A stretch of 64,000 nucleotides of DNA from Paenibacillus herberti (GTDB taxonomy: Bacteria; Bacillota; Bacilli; Paenibacillales; Paenibacillaceae), in NCBI RefSeq assembly GCF_002233675.1, contig NZ_NMUQ01000001.1, forward strand, positions 999,938-1,063,937, given 5' to 3'. A model generated the notes under the pieces. It was not told the DNA's origin. It saw only the letters and a program-made list of their open reading frames with translations, and made no database searches. Positions 34,766 through 45,521 of this stretch are shown here, piece by piece (the stretch's first letter is position 1; each line of letters starts with the position of its first letter). Made by a program: the position numbers and the translations under genes.

Positions 34766-35863
34766 ATGAGTATGGACTTTATTGAAGCTCTTAATGAGAT
34801 AGAGCGAGAGAAAGGAATCGCCAAGGACATCCTGCTGGAAGCGATCGAGGCGGCGCTGATCTCTAGTTACAAGCGCAACTTCAACACCGCCCAGAACGTG
34901 CGGGTGGATATTAACCGGCATACGGGCGTGATCAAAGTTTATGCTCGTAAAAATGTCGTAGAAGAAGTGCTAGATCCGCGTCTGGAAATTACCGTGGAAG
35001 CGTCCCGCGAGATCAATCCGCATTATCAGTTGGATGATGTGGCGGACATCGAAGTGACGCCTCGCGACTTTGGCCGCATCGCTGCGCAGACAGCGAAGCA
35101 GGTTGTGACCCAGCGTATTCGGGAAGCAGAACGCGGACTGATTTATAACGCTTATATCGACAAAGAGGAAGATATCGTAAATGGCATCGTGCAGCGCCAG
35201 GATACGCGTAACCTGTTCATCGATCTCGGCAAGGTAGAGGCGGTATTACCGCTGACCGAGCTGATGCCGACTGACAAGTTCAAACACGGCGACCGTGTGA
35301 AGTCTTTTATTACGAAGGTCGAGAACACGACTAAGGGGCCGCAAATTATTCTTTCGCGTACTCATCCAGGTCTGCTTAAGCGTCTGTTCGAGCTCGAGGT
35401 TCCCGAAATTTACGACGGAGTTGTCGAGATTCGTTCTGTAGCGCGTGAAGCGGGCTTCCGCTCCAAGATCGCGGTTCATTCCCGCAACGACGAGGTGGAT
35501 CCGGTCGGTTCCTGCGTCGGCCAAAAGGGCATGCGCGTGCAAACGATCGTTTCGGAGCTGAAGGGCGAAAAAATCGATATTGTCCGCTGGTCGGACAGCA
35601 CCGAGGAATATGTAGCGAATGCACTCAGCCCATCCAAGGTGATTGAGGTCATTGTGTTTGAGCAAGAGAAGATGGCGCGTGTCATCGTGCCTGACTATCA
35701 GCTCTCACTGGCTATCGGCATTAAGGGTCAGAACGCTCGCCTGGCGGCCAAGCTGACTGGTTGGAAGATCGACATCAAGAGCGAGACGCAAGCGGAGCAG
35801 GAATTCGGCCGGGAGCGGACGCAAGGGATATCGATGCATCAGGATTCAATCACGATCGACTAG
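34766..35863 (+). CDS. nusA: Transcription termination/antitermination factor NusA
   Basis: NusA binds RNA polymerase and modulates pausing and termination. The 365-aa protein has the N-terminal RNAP-binding domain (MDFIEALNEIEREKGIAKD), an S1 domain (about 135-200), and two KH domains (around VGSCVGQKGMRVQ and LAIGIKGQNARLAAKLTG). It is the short Firmicute form without C-terminal acidic repeats. Starts at 34766 or 34772 are both possible; GGGGG at 34748-34752 slightly favours 34766. Confidence 0.96.
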   Translation: MSMDFIEALNEIEREKGIAKDILLEAIEAALISSYKRNFNTAQNVRVDINRHTGVIKVYARKNVVEEVLDPRLEITVEASREINPHYQLDDVADIEVTPRDFGRIAAQTAKQVVTQRIREAERGLIYNAYIDKEEDIVNGIVQRQDTRNLFIDLGKVEAVLPLTELMPTDKFKHGDRVKSFITKVENTTKGPQIILSRTHPGLLKRLFELEVPEIYDGVVEIRSVAREAGFRSKIAVHSRNDEVDPVGSCVGQKGMRVQTIVSELKGEKIDIVRWSDSTEEYVANALSPSKVIEVIVFEQEKMARVIVPDYQLSLAIGIKGQNARLAAKLTGWKIDIKSETQAEQEFGRERTQGISMHQDSITID

Positions 35864-35881
35864 GCACGGGGGGATTTGCTC

Positions 35882-36199
35882 ATGAAACCTAGAAAAATCC
35901 CGCTGCGCAAATGTGTGGCCAGTCAGGAGATGCTTCCCAAGAAAGAGCTGATTCGGGTCGTCCGCACGCCGGATGGCACCATTTCGATTGACCTAACCGG
36001 CAAAAAATCCGGAAGGGGAGCTTATCTAAAAGGGACAGCAGAAAACTTCCGTCTGGCCAAGAAGACGCGGGCTCTTGATCGGGCGCTTAAACAACCGGTT
36101 CCGCCGGATATATACGATCAGCTCCAGCGCGAGTTCATTTCCGTCGAGGAACAGTTCCTCGCCGCTAAGAACCAGGAGGCGGACCAGGATGATGAGTAA
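35882..36199 (+). CDS. rnpM: RNase P modulator RnpM (YlxR)
   Basis: This 105-aa protein is a YlxR-family RNA-binding protein, recently described as RNase P modulator RnpM in B. subtilis. The hallmark PLRKCVASQEMLPKKELIRV and the GRGAYL motif are present, and the C-terminal tail is acidic. ATG 35882 is chosen; GGGGGGAT is upstream. It overlaps ylxQ by 11 bp. Confidence 0.9.
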   Translation: MKPRKIPLRKCVASQEMLPKKELIRVVRTPDGTISIDLTGKKSGRGAYLKGTAENFRLAKKTRALDRALKQPVPPDIYDQLQREFISVEEQFLAAKNQEADQDDE

Positions 36200-36515
36200 G
36201 GCGCTCTCCAATCTTGGCATGGCAATGCGCGCTGGCAAGGTCGTTACCGGCGATGAAACGGTGTTGAAGACAGTTCGTCAGGGCAAAGCTTCTCTTGTCC
36301 TGGTGGCGGCTGATGCATCAGCCAACACCAAAAAGAAATACCGTGATAAGTGCGCGTCCTATGGCGTATTTATGGCCGAGGCTTTTTCTCGCGATTCACT
36401 CGGGCAAGCCCTTGGTAAGGAAGAAAGGGTCGTTGTGGCGATTACGGATCGGGGGTTCGCGAACATGATTCGGGGTCATTTGAGCCAGAATACGGAGGTG
36501 GAGAATATTGACTAA
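36189..36515 (+). CDS. ylxQ: L7Ae-family K-turn RNA-binding protein YlxQ
   Basis: The 108-aa protein has the L7Ae/L30e fold pattern: [20 protein letters not shown], then [15 protein letters not shown]. YlxQ binds kink-turn RNA, possibly in ribosome or RNase P context. AGGAGG at 36174-36179 is 9 nt from ATG 36189, and a second ATG follows at 36192. The 3' end overlaps the infB TTG start by 8 bp. Confidence 0.92.
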   Translation: MMSKALSNLGMAMRAGKVVTGDETVLKTVRQGKASLVLVAADASANTKKKYRDKCASYGVFMAEAFSRDSLGQALGKEERVVVAITDRGFANMIRGHLSQNTEVENID

Positions 36516-39438
36516 ACCACAAGACGGTAAAGAAGGCAAAGAGAAGCTTCGCGTGTACGAATATGCGAAGTCCCTTAACATGAGTAGCAAGGAAATTATA
36601 ACGATTCTTAAACGGCTAGATACACCTGTCAACAATCACATGAGTGTGATGGAGTCTGGCATGGTGGGCAAGGTGGAAGGTTTCTTCCGCGACATCAAAG
36701 CGAACGCCGCAGCTAAGAGGGCACAAGGGAATACGCAGGCCAACACGGCAGCGACCCGCCCAGCCGAGAAGCGGCCGGAGCAACAAGGAGTGCATACTAT
36801 TCCACGTCAAGAGCAATCTCAACCTACAAACCAACAGGATCGACAGGTGACTATGAATACGACAACGAACAACCAAGGCAGCAACAGCACAGAGCAGCGT
36901 CCGTCCCAAGGAAGCAACAGCACGGAGCAACGCCCGTCCCAAGGAAGCAACAGCACAGAGCAGCGTCCGTCCCAAGGCAGCAACAGCACAGAGCAGCGTC
37001 CTTCCCAAGGCAGCGCGCAAGGACGGGGTCCCGCACCAAGCGGCGGCCAACCTAGAAGCGGCGGCCAAGGCGGCCAAAGTCGTCCGCAAGGACAAGGCAG
37101 CGGATATGGCGGCAACCGCCCAGCAGGTCAAGGCGGCGGCGGAAGCCGTCCAGCAGGACAAGGTGGCCAAAGTCGTCCAGCAGGACAAGGCGGCGGAAGC
37201 CGTCCGGCAGGACAAGGTGGCGGATACGGCGGCAATCGCCCAGCAGGTCAAGGCGGCGGCGGAAGCCGTCCGGCAGGCCAAGGCGGCGGGTACGGCGGTA
37301 GTCGTCCGGTAGGCCAAGGCGGCGGAAGCCGTCCTCCGGGTCAAGGCGGCGGATACGGCGGCGCTCGTCCGCAAGGACAGAGCAGTGCTCCGTCCGCAGG
37401 AGCAGCTCCACGCGGTGAGAGCCGCAGCACAGCTCCAGCTCCACGTACGTTCGGCGAGAACAAGCCGGCTGGCGGCGCTAGAACTGACTTCAATCGCAGC
37501 AGCGGGCCTGGCGGCGGCGCGGGACGCAGTGGCGGTCCTGGCGGCGCAGGCGCTAACCGTCGCGGTGGAGGTAAACCAGGCGGTCAGAACGGTCGTTTCG
37601 ATGATCGCGGTGGCAGCTTCAGAAATCGCGGCAAAAACGGACGCGGCAAAAGCCAGCAGCCTCAGCGTGAGAAAATCGACAACACGCCTAAGAAAATCAT
37701 TGTCCGCGGCAATATGATCGTGGCTGAGCTCGCTAAGCTGCTCCATAAGGACGCTTCCGAGGTCATCAAAAAGCTTATTTCCCTGGGCGTCATGGCGACG
37801 ATCAACCAGGAACTTGATATCGAAACGATCCAACTTGTCGCTTCCGAGTTCAAAGTTGAGGAAGTTGAGATCAAAATCCCTGTCGAAGAGGACGATTTCG
37901 AGACAGTGGAAGAGAAAGACAACGAAGAGGATCTTCAGTCTCGTGCTCCTGTTGTAACGATTATGGGTCACGTCGATCACGGTAAAACGACGCTTCTTGA
38001 TGCCATCCGTTCCACGAACGTTACAAGTGGCGAGGCAGGCGGTATCACCCAGCATATCGGCGCTTACCAAGTTGAGATCAACAACAAAAAAATTACGTTC
38101 CTGGATACCCCGGGTCACGAAGCGTTCACGATGATGCGTGCTCGCGGAGCCGAGGTAACGGACATTACGATTATCGTCGTTGCTGCGGATGACGGCGTTA
38201 TGCCGCAAACGGTAGAAGCGATCAGCCATGCGAAGGCAGCTAAGGTGCCGATTATCGTAGCGGTCAACAAAATCGACAAGCCGGACGCTAATCCGGATAC
38301 GATCAAACAAGAGCTTACCAAGTATGAGCTTGTACCGGAAGAGTGGGGCGGCGACACGATTTTCGTCAACGTATCCGCGAAGCAGCGTACCAATCTTGAA
38401 GAGCTCCTGGAAATGATCCTGCTCGTAGCTGAGGTCAACGATTACAAAGCGAACCCGAACAAGCGCGCTCGCGGCACCGTCCTCGAGGCCGAGCTGGACA
38501 AAGGCAAGGGCCCAATTGCCCGTGTACTCGTGCAGCATGGTACGCTCAAGATCGGCGATGCTTTTGTAGCTGGCAATACGTTCGGACGTATTCGTGCCAT
38601 GATCAACGACAAGGGACGTCGTCTCAAAGAAGCCGATCCTTCCACACCGGTTGAGATCACGGGCTTGACCGAGGTGCCAAAAGCTGGCGACCCGTTCATG
38701 GTATTCGAAGACGAGCGCAAAGCTCGTGCCATTTCCGAACGTCGCTCCATTAAGCAGCGCCAGTCGCAGATGGGTGCGAACTCCCGCGTAACGCTGGATG
38801 ATCTTTACAAGCACATCACAGAAGGCGAGATCAAGGACCTCAACGTTATCATCAAGGCTGACGTTCAAGGCTCGCTGGAAGCTCTCAAAGGCTCCCTTGA
38901 GAAAATCGAGGTTGAAGGTGTGCGCGTTAAGAGTATTCACAGCGGCGTAGGCGCGATTACGGAATCCGATATTGCACTTGCTTCGGCTTCCAATGCAATC
39001 GTGATCGGCTTCAACGTACGTCCTGAAATTCAGGCGGCTGTAGCGGCTGAACAAGAAAAAGTCGATGTGCGTCTGCACAACATCATCTACAACGTCATTG
39101 AAGAAATCGAGCAAGCGATGAAAGGCATGCTGGATCCAATTTTCAAGGAAGTTGTTACCGGCCACGCCGAAGTGCGTAACCTGTTCAAAGTGAGCAAAGT
39201 GGGCACAATTGCCGGCTGTATGATTATCGATGGCAAGATCGCACGTTCGTCCGAAGCTCGCGTCATTCGCGCCGGCATTGTCCTGCATCAGGGCAAGATC
39301 GATACGCTGAAGCGCTTCAAGGATGATGTGAAAGAAGTTTCACAAGGTTATGAATGCGGCATTACCCTGGAGAAATTCAATGATCTTCAAGAAGGCGACA
39401 TCATTGAAGCTTTCGTCCAGGAGAAGGTAGAACGTTAA
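36508..39438 (+). CDS. infB: Translation initiation factor IF-2 with long repeat-rich N-terminus
   Basis: IF-2 places initiator tRNA on the 30S subunit. The 976-aa protein has an N-terminal IF2N helical domain (residues about 12-65). A disordered extension runs to about residue 385, then a second IF2N-like domain. The G domain begins near 480 (GHVDHGKT from G487; K493), followed by NKIDKP and the C-terminal tRNA-binding domains. The extension contains four exact [11 protein letters not shown] repeats (nt 36874-37005) and a Gly/Arg/Gln-rich tract (nt 37020-37640). It is about 260 residues longer than the B. subtilis protein. TTG 36508 has GGAGG upstream. Confidence 0.97.
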   Translation: MTKPQDGKEGKEKLRVYEYAKSLNMSSKEIITILKRLDTPVNNHMSVMESGMVGKVEGFFRDIKANAAAKRAQGNTQANTAATRPAEKRPEQQGVHTIPRQEQSQPTNQQDRQVTMNTTTNNQGSNSTEQRPSQGSNSTEQRPSQGSNSTEQRPSQGSNSTEQRPSQGSAQGRGPAPSGGQPRSGGQGGQSRPQGQGSGYGGNRPAGQGGGGSRPAGQGGQSRPAGQGGGSRPAGQGGGYGGNRPAGQGGGGSRPAGQGGGYGGSRPVGQGGGSRPPGQGGGYGGARPQGQSSAPSAGAAPRGESRSTAPAPRTFGENKPAGGARTDFNRSSGPGGGAGRSGGPGGAGANRRGGGKPGGQNGRFDDRGGSFRNRGKNGRGKSQQPQREKIDNTPKKIIVRGNMIVAELAKLLHKDASEVIKKLISLGVMATINQELDIETIQLVASEFKVEEVEIKIPVEEDDFETVEEKDNEEDLQSRAPVVTIMGHVDHGKTTLLDAIRSTNVTSGEAGGITQHIGAYQVEINNKKITFLDTPGHEAFTMMRARGAEVTDITIIVVAADDGVMPQTVEAISHAKAAKVPIIVAVNKIDKPDANPDTIKQELTKYELVPEEWGGDTIFVNVSAKQRTNLEELLEMILLVAEVNDYKANPNKRARGTVLEAELDKGKGPIARVLVQHGTLKIGDAFVAGNTFGRIRAMINDKGRRLKEADPSTPVEITGLTEVPKAGDPFMVFEDERKARAISERRSIKQRQSQMGANSRVTLDDLYKHITEGEIKDLNVIIKADVQGSLEALKGSLEKIEVEGVRVKSIHSGVGAITESDIALASASNAIVIGFNVRPEIQAAVAAEQEKVDVRLHNIIYNVIEEIEQAMKGMLDPIFKEVVTGHAEVRNLFKVSKVGTIAGCMIIDGKIARSSEARVIRAGIVLHQGKIDTLKRFKDDVKEVSQGYECGITLEKFNDLQEGDIIEAFVQEKVER
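36874..37005 (+). repeat. 33-bp tandem repeat (four copies) inside infB
   Basis: Four consecutive 33-bp units encode the same 11 residues, [11 protein letters not shown], with only a few synonymous differences. High identity points to recent slippage or expansion. Confidence 0.9.
37020..37395 (+). repeat. Gly-rich RPAGQGGG-type coding repeats in infB
   Basis: Irregular repeats of SRPAGQGGG and YGGNRPAGQ, built on a GGN-rich DNA sequence, encode an RGG-like low-complexity tract. The DNA is highly strand-asymmetric, which explains the very long shadow frame on the minus strand. Confidence 0.85.
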
Positions 39439-39453
39439 AAGAGGTGGTCCAGC

Positions 39454-39810
39454 ATGGCTAAAATCCGTGTCGGCCGTGTCGGGGAGCAGATCAAAAAAGA
39501 GCTCAGTCAGATCATTCAGACCGAGCTTAAAGATCCCCGCATTGGCTTTATAACGGTAACCGGAGTGGACGTCACGAACGATATGTCCCAGGCGCGCGTT
39601 TATCTGAGCGTGCTCGGGAACGAAGATCAGAAGGAAGAAACGCTTAAAGCTCTGGCGCGGGGAACTGGCTTCATCCGCTCCGAGCTTGGCAAGCGGATTC
39701 GCTTTCGCCATACTCCAGAGATACTGTTCAAGTTTGACGGCAGCATCGAGTATGGCAGCAAGATCGAGTCGATTTTGACGAAAATTAATCGGGAGAATAG
39801 TGGCGAATGA
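39454..39810 (+). CDS. rbfA: Ribosome-binding factor A
   Basis: RbfA (118 aa) assists late 30S maturation near the 5' end of 16S rRNA. The KH-like core is clear: [20 protein letters not shown], then [23 protein letters not shown], cited by its ends. AGAGGTGG precedes ATG 39454. It overlaps nrnA by 4 bp. The ylxP gene seen between infB and rbfA in B. subtilis is absent here. Confidence 0.97.
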   Translation: MAKIRVGRVGEQIKKELSQIIQTELKDPRIGFITVTGVDVTNDMSQARVYLSVLGNEDQKEETLKALARGTGFIRSELGKRIRFRHTPEILFKFDGSIEYGSKIESILTKINRENSGE

Positions 39811-40787
39811 GCGTAGATACGCTCCGCGACTATGAAGCCGTATTAGCATACATGAACATGGGAGACGACTACTTAGTTGTCTCCCATGTTCAGCCTGACG
39901 GGGATGCGATCAGCTCAACGCTGGCTGCAGCCTGGTTGCTGAGGAAGCTTGGCAAGCGGGTGACTCTCGTCAATGAAGATCCCGTACCAGATCGACTCTG
40001 CTTTTTGAGCGGCAGCGAACTTATCCAGCCCCTGAACGCGTTAGACTCCAAGCGGAGCTTCTCCCGTATCATTGCGGTAGACTGCGCGGATTTCAAACGG
40101 ATCGGCAAAGTTGCCGAGCGGTTCGCGGATGGATACGAACTTTTAAATATCGATCATCATCCAACGAATAATTTGTATGGGGTTTGCAATCTGGTCGTAC
40201 CGGATGCGGCAGCTACGGCTCAAATCCTGTACGAGTTAATCGTTGCCAGCGGTCATCCGCTGGAACTTGATGCTGCGGAGATGCTGTTCACGGGTCTATT
40301 GACGGATACTGGCGGTTTCCGCTACTCCAATACTGATACTCGTGTCATGCAGACATCGGCTAAGCTACTTGAAGTCGGCGTTAACGGACATCTCATCGCG
40401 GATCGACTGCTAGAGACGATGACAATGCCGCAGCTCAAGCTGCTGCGACTTGGTCTTAACCGGATGCAGTTCCATTACGACGATCGTGTCTGTTCCATGC
40501 TGATTACCCCGGAGGACATGGATGAAATTGGCGCGGCTCCCGACGATTTGGAGGGACTGGTCAACTATGCCCGCAACGTGGAGGGTGTGGAAGCTGGGGT
40601 GCTGTTCAAGGGAATGCGTGACGGCAGTGTCAAGGCGAGCCTTCGCTCCGGCGGATTGCTCGATGTGGCGGCAATCGCTTCTGCTTTTGGTGGAGGCGGC
40701 CACATTCGTGCTGCGGGCTGTCGACTTGACGGTACCGAAGCGATGAAGTCTCTTCTGACAGCCGTAGGGGAGGCACTTGAAACTTAA
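39807..40787 (+). CDS. nrnA: Bifunctional oligoribonuclease/pAp phosphatase NrnA
   Basis: NrnA, a DHH-family protein (326 aa), degrades nano-RNA and converts pAp to AMP. The motifs are [10 protein letters not shown] (D31, D33), VDCAD, the signature DHHPTN, and the C-terminal DHHA1 [13 protein letters not shown] 39807 overlaps rbfA. Placement between rbfA and truB differs from B. subtilis but groups RNA metabolism genes. Confidence 0.95.
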   Translation: MSVDTLRDYEAVLAYMNMGDDYLVVSHVQPDGDAISSTLAAAWLLRKLGKRVTLVNEDPVPDRLCFLSGSELIQPLNALDSKRSFSRIIAVDCADFKRIGKVAERFADGYELLNIDHHPTNNLYGVCNLVVPDAAATAQILYELIVASGHPLELDAAEMLFTGLLTDTGGFRYSNTDTRVMQTSAKLLEVGVNGHLIADRLLETMTMPQLKLLRLGLNRMQFHYDDRVCSMLITPEDMDEIGAAPDDLEGLVNYARNVEGVEAGVLFKGMRDGSVKASLRSGGLLDVAAIASAFGGGGHIRAAGCRLDGTEAMKSLLTAVGEALET

Positions 40788-41704
40788 TGAATGGAATATT
40801 ACCGGTATGGAAGCCTGCTGGCTGGACCTCGCATGATGTCGTGGCCAAGTGCCGCAGGCTTCTCCGTACCAAAAGAATCGGCCATGCGGGTACGCTAGAC
40901 CCGATGGTGACGGGTGTTCTGCCGCTATGCATCGGACCGGCTACTCGAGTAGTGGAATACTTGCAGGAGTTTCCGAAGGAATACGAAGCGGTGCTGCAGT
41001 TCGGCGTGTCGACCGATACGCAGGATCTGACCGGAGAGGTGCTGGAGCAGGTGGATGAAGTCCATCTGTCCGAAAGCAATATTCGAGAAGCGCTTCTTTC
41101 CTTCCTCGGAACGATCGTTCAACTGCCACCGATGTACTCTGCGGTCAAGGTAGACGGTAAGCGGCTGTACGAGCTGGCCCGTGAGGGCAAGACCGTTGAG
41201 CGCAAGCCGAGACAGGCGTTCATCCACGAACTGGAAGTTATTGACCTGGACCTCAATCGTCCTCATCCGCAAGTAAGATTCAGGGTACTTTGCTCAAAGG
41301 GCACTTATATCCGGACCTTATGTGTTGACATCGGCGAGAAGCTAGGCGTACCGGCAGCGATGGCGGAGCTCAAACGAACTTCCTCCGGTGGATTCCGGCA
41401 AGAGGATTGCGTAACACTTGAGGAGTTGGAACAGTTGCAGCAGCATGGCGAAGCCGTGCTTAGGCTACTGCCGGCTGACCGAGCGCTGGCTCATCTGCCG
41501 ATGACCACAGCGGCAATACCTGCTATGCGGCAGGCGCTGCAAGGTAGACATATACCGTCTGCTTGGTTAGACACTCCTCCTCCGTCTGACGGATTGCTGA
41601 GGCTTTACAGCCACGAAGGACTGTTCGCCGGTTTATTCGAGGTTGAGGCTGATTCCGGCATGGTTAAGCCTGTCAAAGTATTTGCCAGACCGGAAGAGCT
41701 CTGA
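40787..41704 (+). CDS. truB: tRNA pseudouridine-55 synthase
   Basis: TruB makes pseudouridine 55 in the T-loop of tRNAs. The 305-aa protein starts with GILPVWKPAGWTSHDVV, contains the catalytic D38 in HAGTLDPMVTGVLP, and has a C-terminal PUA-like region. The ATG shares one base with the nrnA TAA stop. GGGGAGG lies about 12 nt upstream. Confidence 0.97.
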   Translation: MNGILPVWKPAGWTSHDVVAKCRRLLRTKRIGHAGTLDPMVTGVLPLCIGPATRVVEYLQEFPKEYEAVLQFGVSTDTQDLTGEVLEQVDEVHLSESNIREALLSFLGTIVQLPPMYSAVKVDGKRLYELAREGKTVERKPRQAFIHELEVIDLDLNRPHPQVRFRVLCSKGTYIRTLCVDIGEKLGVPAAMAELKRTSSGGFRQEDCVTLEELEQLQQHGEAVLRLLPADRALAHLPMTTAAIPAMRQALQGRHIPSAWLDTPPPSDGLLRLYSHEGLFAGLFEVEADSGMVKPVKVFARPEEL

Positions 41705-41778
41705 GCTAAGCTTATTGATTTTGTGACGGCGGAGTGATGGTAGCAGGCGAAGTTTAAGAGAAATGCAGGTGGGTGGAA

Positions 41779-42741
41779 GTGGAAATTCAAGTTTTGAGCT
41801 ACCCGTTGGAAGAGAATGGCGAGACATCCGATGCCTCTGCCTGCGCTCTTGCCATCGGACATTTTGACGGTGTTCACTTGGGACATCGCTCTGTCATTGA
41901 CCGGGCGGTAGCCAAGGCGGCCCAGAACGGCCTGCGCGCGGCAGTCATGACCTTCAATCCTCATCCGCGAGAGGTTCTCGGGCGTGGCAGCAATTATGCA
42001 GCAAGCCTGACTCCGTTGGAAGAGAAGCTCGAGCTGTTTCGCCAGGCGGGCGTGGACACGGTTTATGTGATGCGGTTTGATCCGGCGTTTGCAGAGATCA
42101 GCCCGCAGACTTTTGTCCAGGAAGTACTGCTCCGGCTTGGCGTACAGCATGCTGTAGTCGGCTTCGACTTCCGCTTCGGCCACTTCGGCAAAGGAAGCGC
42201 GGAGAGCCTGGTGGAGCTTGGTGCTGGCAATTTCAGCGTGGACGTCATCCCGGCGCAGAGCCGAGACGGGCTGAAGGTCAGCAGTACCTATGTGCGTGAA
42301 GCGCTCGAAAATGGGCAGGTTGAACTGGCAGCGGAGCTGCTTGGTCGTCCATATGCGGTGAGCGGTATTGTTGTTCACGGTGATGCGAGAGGCCGCACGA
42401 TTGGCTTTCCGACGGCGAATGTGCTGCAGGATGATGTTTATGTCGTGCCGCGGCTAGGCGTTTATGCCGTGCGGGTTCATCTTCCAGCCTCCGATGACCG
42501 TCCTGCCGAAGTCAGGCCGGCTGTGCTCAACCATGGTATGAAGCCTACCTTCAACAAAGAGGGGATCGTACCTGTTCTTGAGGCGCATCTGCTCGATTTT
42601 GAAGGAGATTTATACGGCCGCCGGGTGCGCATTGAGTTTCTGCACTTCCTGCGGCCAGAACGTAAGTTCTCTGGCGTAGCTGAGCTCGTCGAACAGCTTG
42701 GCAAGGACCGTGATCAGGCTGCGGAGCTGCTTCGCGGCTGA
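41779..42741 (+). CDS. ribF: Bifunctional riboflavin kinase/FAD synthetase
   Basis: RibF (RibC in Bacillus) phosphorylates riboflavin to FMN and adenylylates it to FAD. The 320-aa protein has the nucleotidyltransferase N-terminal domain with IGHFDGVHLGH, then STYVREALENG. The C-terminal kinase domain has the GRTIGFPTANV motif and a late NHGMKPTF. GTG 41779 is chosen because AGGTGG (41767-41772) is 6 nt away; the GTG at 41773 is too close to it. Confidence 0.95.
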   Translation: MEIQVLSYPLEENGETSDASACALAIGHFDGVHLGHRSVIDRAVAKAAQNGLRAAVMTFNPHPREVLGRGSNYAASLTPLEEKLELFRQAGVDTVYVMRFDPAFAEISPQTFVQEVLLRLGVQHAVVGFDFRFGHFGKGSAESLVELGAGNFSVDVIPAQSRDGLKVSSTYVREALENGQVELAAELLGRPYAVSGIVVHGDARGRTIGFPTANVLQDDVYVVPRLGVYAVRVHLPASDDRPAEVRPAVLNHGMKPTFNKEGIVPVLEAHLLDFEGDLYGRRVRIEFLHFLRPERKFSGVAELVEQLGKDRDQAAELLRG

Positions 42742-42754
42742 GCTCGATCGCTGG

Positions 42755-42783
42755 TTTACTTTGTCTTCCGTTAATGCTATACT
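42755..42783 (+). promoter_or_regulatory. Sigma-A promoter of rpsO
   Basis: TTTACT (42755-42760), a 17-bp spacer, and TATACT (42778-42783) with an extended -10 TG at 42775-42776. It gives a leader of about 120 nt. Confidence 0.7.
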
Positions 42784-42789
42784 ACGTAA

Positions 42790-42910
42790 TGTTGTCTGGG
42801 GAGCTTCTCCCTGTGACACGCTGGCCCCGGCTTGGCCGGCCGCTCTCACCGGCGGCGGCGAGGCTGATGGCGACTGATTTAATACAATAAGCTAATGGAG
42901 GTGAACTAGG
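42790..42910 (+). ncRNA. Structured rpsO leader (candidate S15 autoregulation site)
   Basis: The leader contains GGGAG/CTCCC (42799-42812), a GGCC-rich hairpin near 42832-42842 and G/C-rich segments before the ribosome binding site. S15 autoregulation by leader RNA is known in Geobacillus and E. coli. Whether this leader fits a known motif needs a covariance search. Confidence 0.45.
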
Positions 42911-43180
42911 ATGGCACTTACGCAAGAACGCAAACATGAGCTCATCGAAGAGCACAAGACTCACGCAACTGACACGGGTTCCCCCGAGGTTCAGGTAGCT
43001 ATCCTTACTCAGAACATCGTGAACTTGACAGACCACCTGCGTACGCACAAGAAAGATCATCACTCGCGTCGCGGTCTTCTTAAGATGGTAGGTCAGCGCC
43101 GCAAGCTGCTGGCATACCTGAAGAACAATGATGTTAGACGTTACAGCGCTCTGATCGAGAAACTTGGCCTTCGCCGCTAG
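42911..43180 (+). CDS. rpsO: 30S ribosomal protein S15
   Basis: S15 (89 aa) binds the central domain of 16S rRNA. The full family sequence is recognisable: [19 protein letters not shown], cited by its ends, then [21 protein letters not shown] and the C-terminal [17 protein letters not shown] precedes ATG 42911. It is followed by its own terminator and pnp. Confidence 0.98.
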   Translation: MALTQERKHELIEEHKTHATDTGSPEVQVAILTQNIVNLTDHLRTHKKDHHSRRGLLKMVGQRRKLLAYLKNNDVRRYSALIEKLGLRR

Positions 43181-43198
43181 GACACGTCGCTGTAAATG

Positions 43199-43257
43199 AA
43201 GCAACCTGGTTGCCATCTGTCCGGACTTACCGGAGGGCCGCAGCCGGGTTGCTTTTT
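43199..43257 (+). terminator. Terminator after rpsO
   Basis: Arms AAGCAACC and GGTTGCTT enclose an inner CCGG...CCGG hairpin, followed by a T-tract. Read-through into pnp is possible. Confidence 0.75.
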
Positions 43258-43369
43258 ATAATGAAAGAGAACAGACCCTTTTTACATACTCCGTACTTTG
43301 CAGGTTGAGCTGTTAGGCAGAGGAATTGGAGATTACTTGTCGAATGGATTCAAGAATAGGAGGGATATT

Positions 43370-45463
43370 ATGCACCAGGTTAAAATGACACTCGGCGGCC
43401 GCGAGCTCATCCTTGAGAGCGGTCGTCTTGCTAAACAGGCTAACGCAGCTGTAACGGTGCGCTACGGCGACACCGTCATTTTGTGTACGGTCACGGCATC
43501 TTCTGGTCCGAAAGATCTGGACTTTTTCCCACTGACCGTCAACTACGAGGAAAGACTTTATGCCGTAGGCAAAATTCCTGGCGGTTTCATCAAGCGCGAA
43601 GGACGCCCGAGCGAGAAGGCTATTTTGTCCAGCCGCCTGACGGATCGTCCGATTCGCCCGCTGTTCCCGGAAGGATTCCGCAACGATGTACAGGTACTCA
43701 ACCTTGTGATGAGCGTAGATCAAAATTGCCCACCTGAAATCGCGGCAATGATCGGCACCGGCGCATCCCTTAGCATATCCGACGTTCCATTTAATGGACC
43801 TATCGGTGGTGTTATCGTTGGACGCGTTGATGGCGAGTTCATTATCAACCCGACTGTGGAACAACAGGAGAAGACCGACATCTTTGTCGTTGTATCCGGT
43901 ACGAAGGACGCCATTATGATGGTAGAGGCGGAAGCGAACGAAGTTTCCGAGAAAGTTCTGCTGGAAGCGATTATGTTCGGTCATGCCGAGATCCAAAAGA
44001 TCTGCGAAGTTATCAATAAGTTTGCAGAGCTGTGTGGCAAACCGAAGATGGAAGTTGTGCTGCAAACAGTTGACGCTGATGTTAGCGCTGCCGTACAAGC
44101 TTACGCATCGGCTCGCCTCGTGGAAGCCATTCGCATCGAGGAGAAACATGCTCGCCAGGAAGCAATCGACGCGGTTAACGCCGAGACGGTTGCACACTTC
44201 GAGGAAGTGTATGCTGAAACGCCTGAGCTGATGAAAGACGTTAAAGAATCGCTATATGACATCGTCAAAGTAGAAGTTCGCCGCCTCATTACGCATGACA
44301 AAGTGCGTCCTGACGGCCGTGGACTGGATGAAATCCGTCCAATCGATTGTGATGTTGCGCTATTGCCGCGCACGCATGGCTCCGGTCTGTTTACACGTGG
44401 ACAAACTCAAGCGCTCAGCGTCTGCACGCTCGGTCCTATGGGCGATGTGCAAATTCTTGATGGCATCAGCCCTGAAGAGACCAAGCGCTTTATGCATCAC
44501 TATAACTTCCCTCCGTTCAGCGTTGGCGAAGCTCGTCCGCTGCGTCCTCCAGGTCGTCGCGAGATCGGCCACGGCGCCCTCGGTGAACGTGCACTGTCCA
44601 AAGTTATTCCGCCGGAGTCTGAGTTCCCGTACACGATCCGTCTCGTTTCTGAAGTACTGGAATCCAACGGTTCATCCTCCCAAGCGAGTATTTGCGCGAG
44701 CTCGCTGGCGATGATGGATGCTGGCGTACCGATCAAAGCACCAGTTGCCGGCGTGGCAATGGGTCTGATCAAAGACGGCGATCATTTCTCCATCCTGACC
44801 GATATTCAAGGTATGGAAGATCATCTCGGCGATATGGACTTCAAGGTTGCGGGTACTGCGGAAGGCGTCACAGCTATCCAAATGGACATCAAAATCGACG
44901 GTATCGACCGCAATATCTTGACTCAAGCGTTGGAGCAAGCTCGTTTGGGCCGTCTCCACATTTTGGACAAGATGAACGCTATTATTAGCCAACCGCGCGA
45001 GAGCCTTTCCGAATATGCGCCTAAGATCATGACGCTTCGCATCAACCCGGACAAGATCCGCGATGTTATTGGAGCCGGTGGCAAGATCATCAACAAGATC
45101 ATTGAGGAAACTGGCGTCAAAATCGATATCGAGCAGGACGGAATGGTATATATTGCTTCTACCAATGAGGCGATGAACCAACGTGCTAAGCAGATTATCG
45201 AGGGCATCGTGAAGGAAGTTGTTGTTGGCGAAATTTACTCGGGCACAGTCAAACGGATCGAAAAATTCGGCGCATTCGTCGAAATTCTTCCCAACAAAGA
45301 CGGTCTCGTACACATTTCCCAGCTGTCGACAGAGCGTCTGGCCAAGACCGAAGATGCTGTCAGCATCGGCGATGTCATCATGGTCAAAGTAACGGAGATC
45401 GACGCACAAGGACGGATCAACCTGTCCCGCAAAGCGCTCCTTACGACGGAAGCTCAATCCTAA
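43370..45463 (+). CDS. pnp: Polyribonucleotide nucleotidyltransferase (PNPase)
   Basis: PNPase is a 3'-5' phosphorolytic exoribonuclease of 697 aa. Two RNase PH domains are present (first with [20 protein letters not shown], cited by its ends; second with [16 protein letters not shown]). Then come a KH domain ([20 protein letters not shown]) and an S1 domain ([20 protein letters not shown]). ATG 43370 has TAGGAGGG upstream and gives the usual [11 protein letters not shown]-terminus. Confidence 0.98.
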   Translation: MHQVKMTLGGRELILESGRLAKQANAAVTVRYGDTVILCTVTASSGPKDLDFFPLTVNYEERLYAVGKIPGGFIKREGRPSEKAILSSRLTDRPIRPLFPEGFRNDVQVLNLVMSVDQNCPPEIAAMIGTGASLSISDVPFNGPIGGVIVGRVDGEFIINPTVEQQEKTDIFVVVSGTKDAIMMVEAEANEVSEKVLLEAIMFGHAEIQKICEVINKFAELCGKPKMEVVLQTVDADVSAAVQAYASARLVEAIRIEEKHARQEAIDAVNAETVAHFEEVYAETPELMKDVKESLYDIVKVEVRRLITHDKVRPDGRGLDEIRPIDCDVALLPRTHGSGLFTRGQTQALSVCTLGPMGDVQILDGISPEETKRFMHHYNFPPFSVGEARPLRPPGRREIGHGALGERALSKVIPPESEFPYTIRLVSEVLESNGSSSQASICASSLAMMDAGVPIKAPVAGVAMGLIKDGDHFSILTDIQGMEDHLGDMDFKVAGTAEGVTAIQMDIKIDGIDRNILTQALEQARLGRLHILDKMNAIISQPRESLSEYAPKIMTLRINPDKIRDVIGAGGKIINKIIEETGVKIDIEQDGMVYIASTNEAMNQRAKQIIEGIVKEVVVGEIYSGTVKRIEKFGAFVEILPNKDGLVHISQLSTERLAKTEDAVSIGDVIMVKVTEIDAQGRINLSRKALLTTEAQS

Positions 45464-45521
45464 ACGGAGGCATGCTCTGGAATTCAGGATGCCAAATGCT
45501 GGCTCCAATGCGTCCTATTTA

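Noticed and set aside
36616-39288. 890-residue minus-strand open frame
   Set aside because: It is a shadow of infB created by strand-biased GGN-rich codons; its residue composition (Ala/Ser/Leu-rich runs) mirrors the repeat and it has no ribosome binding site or motif.
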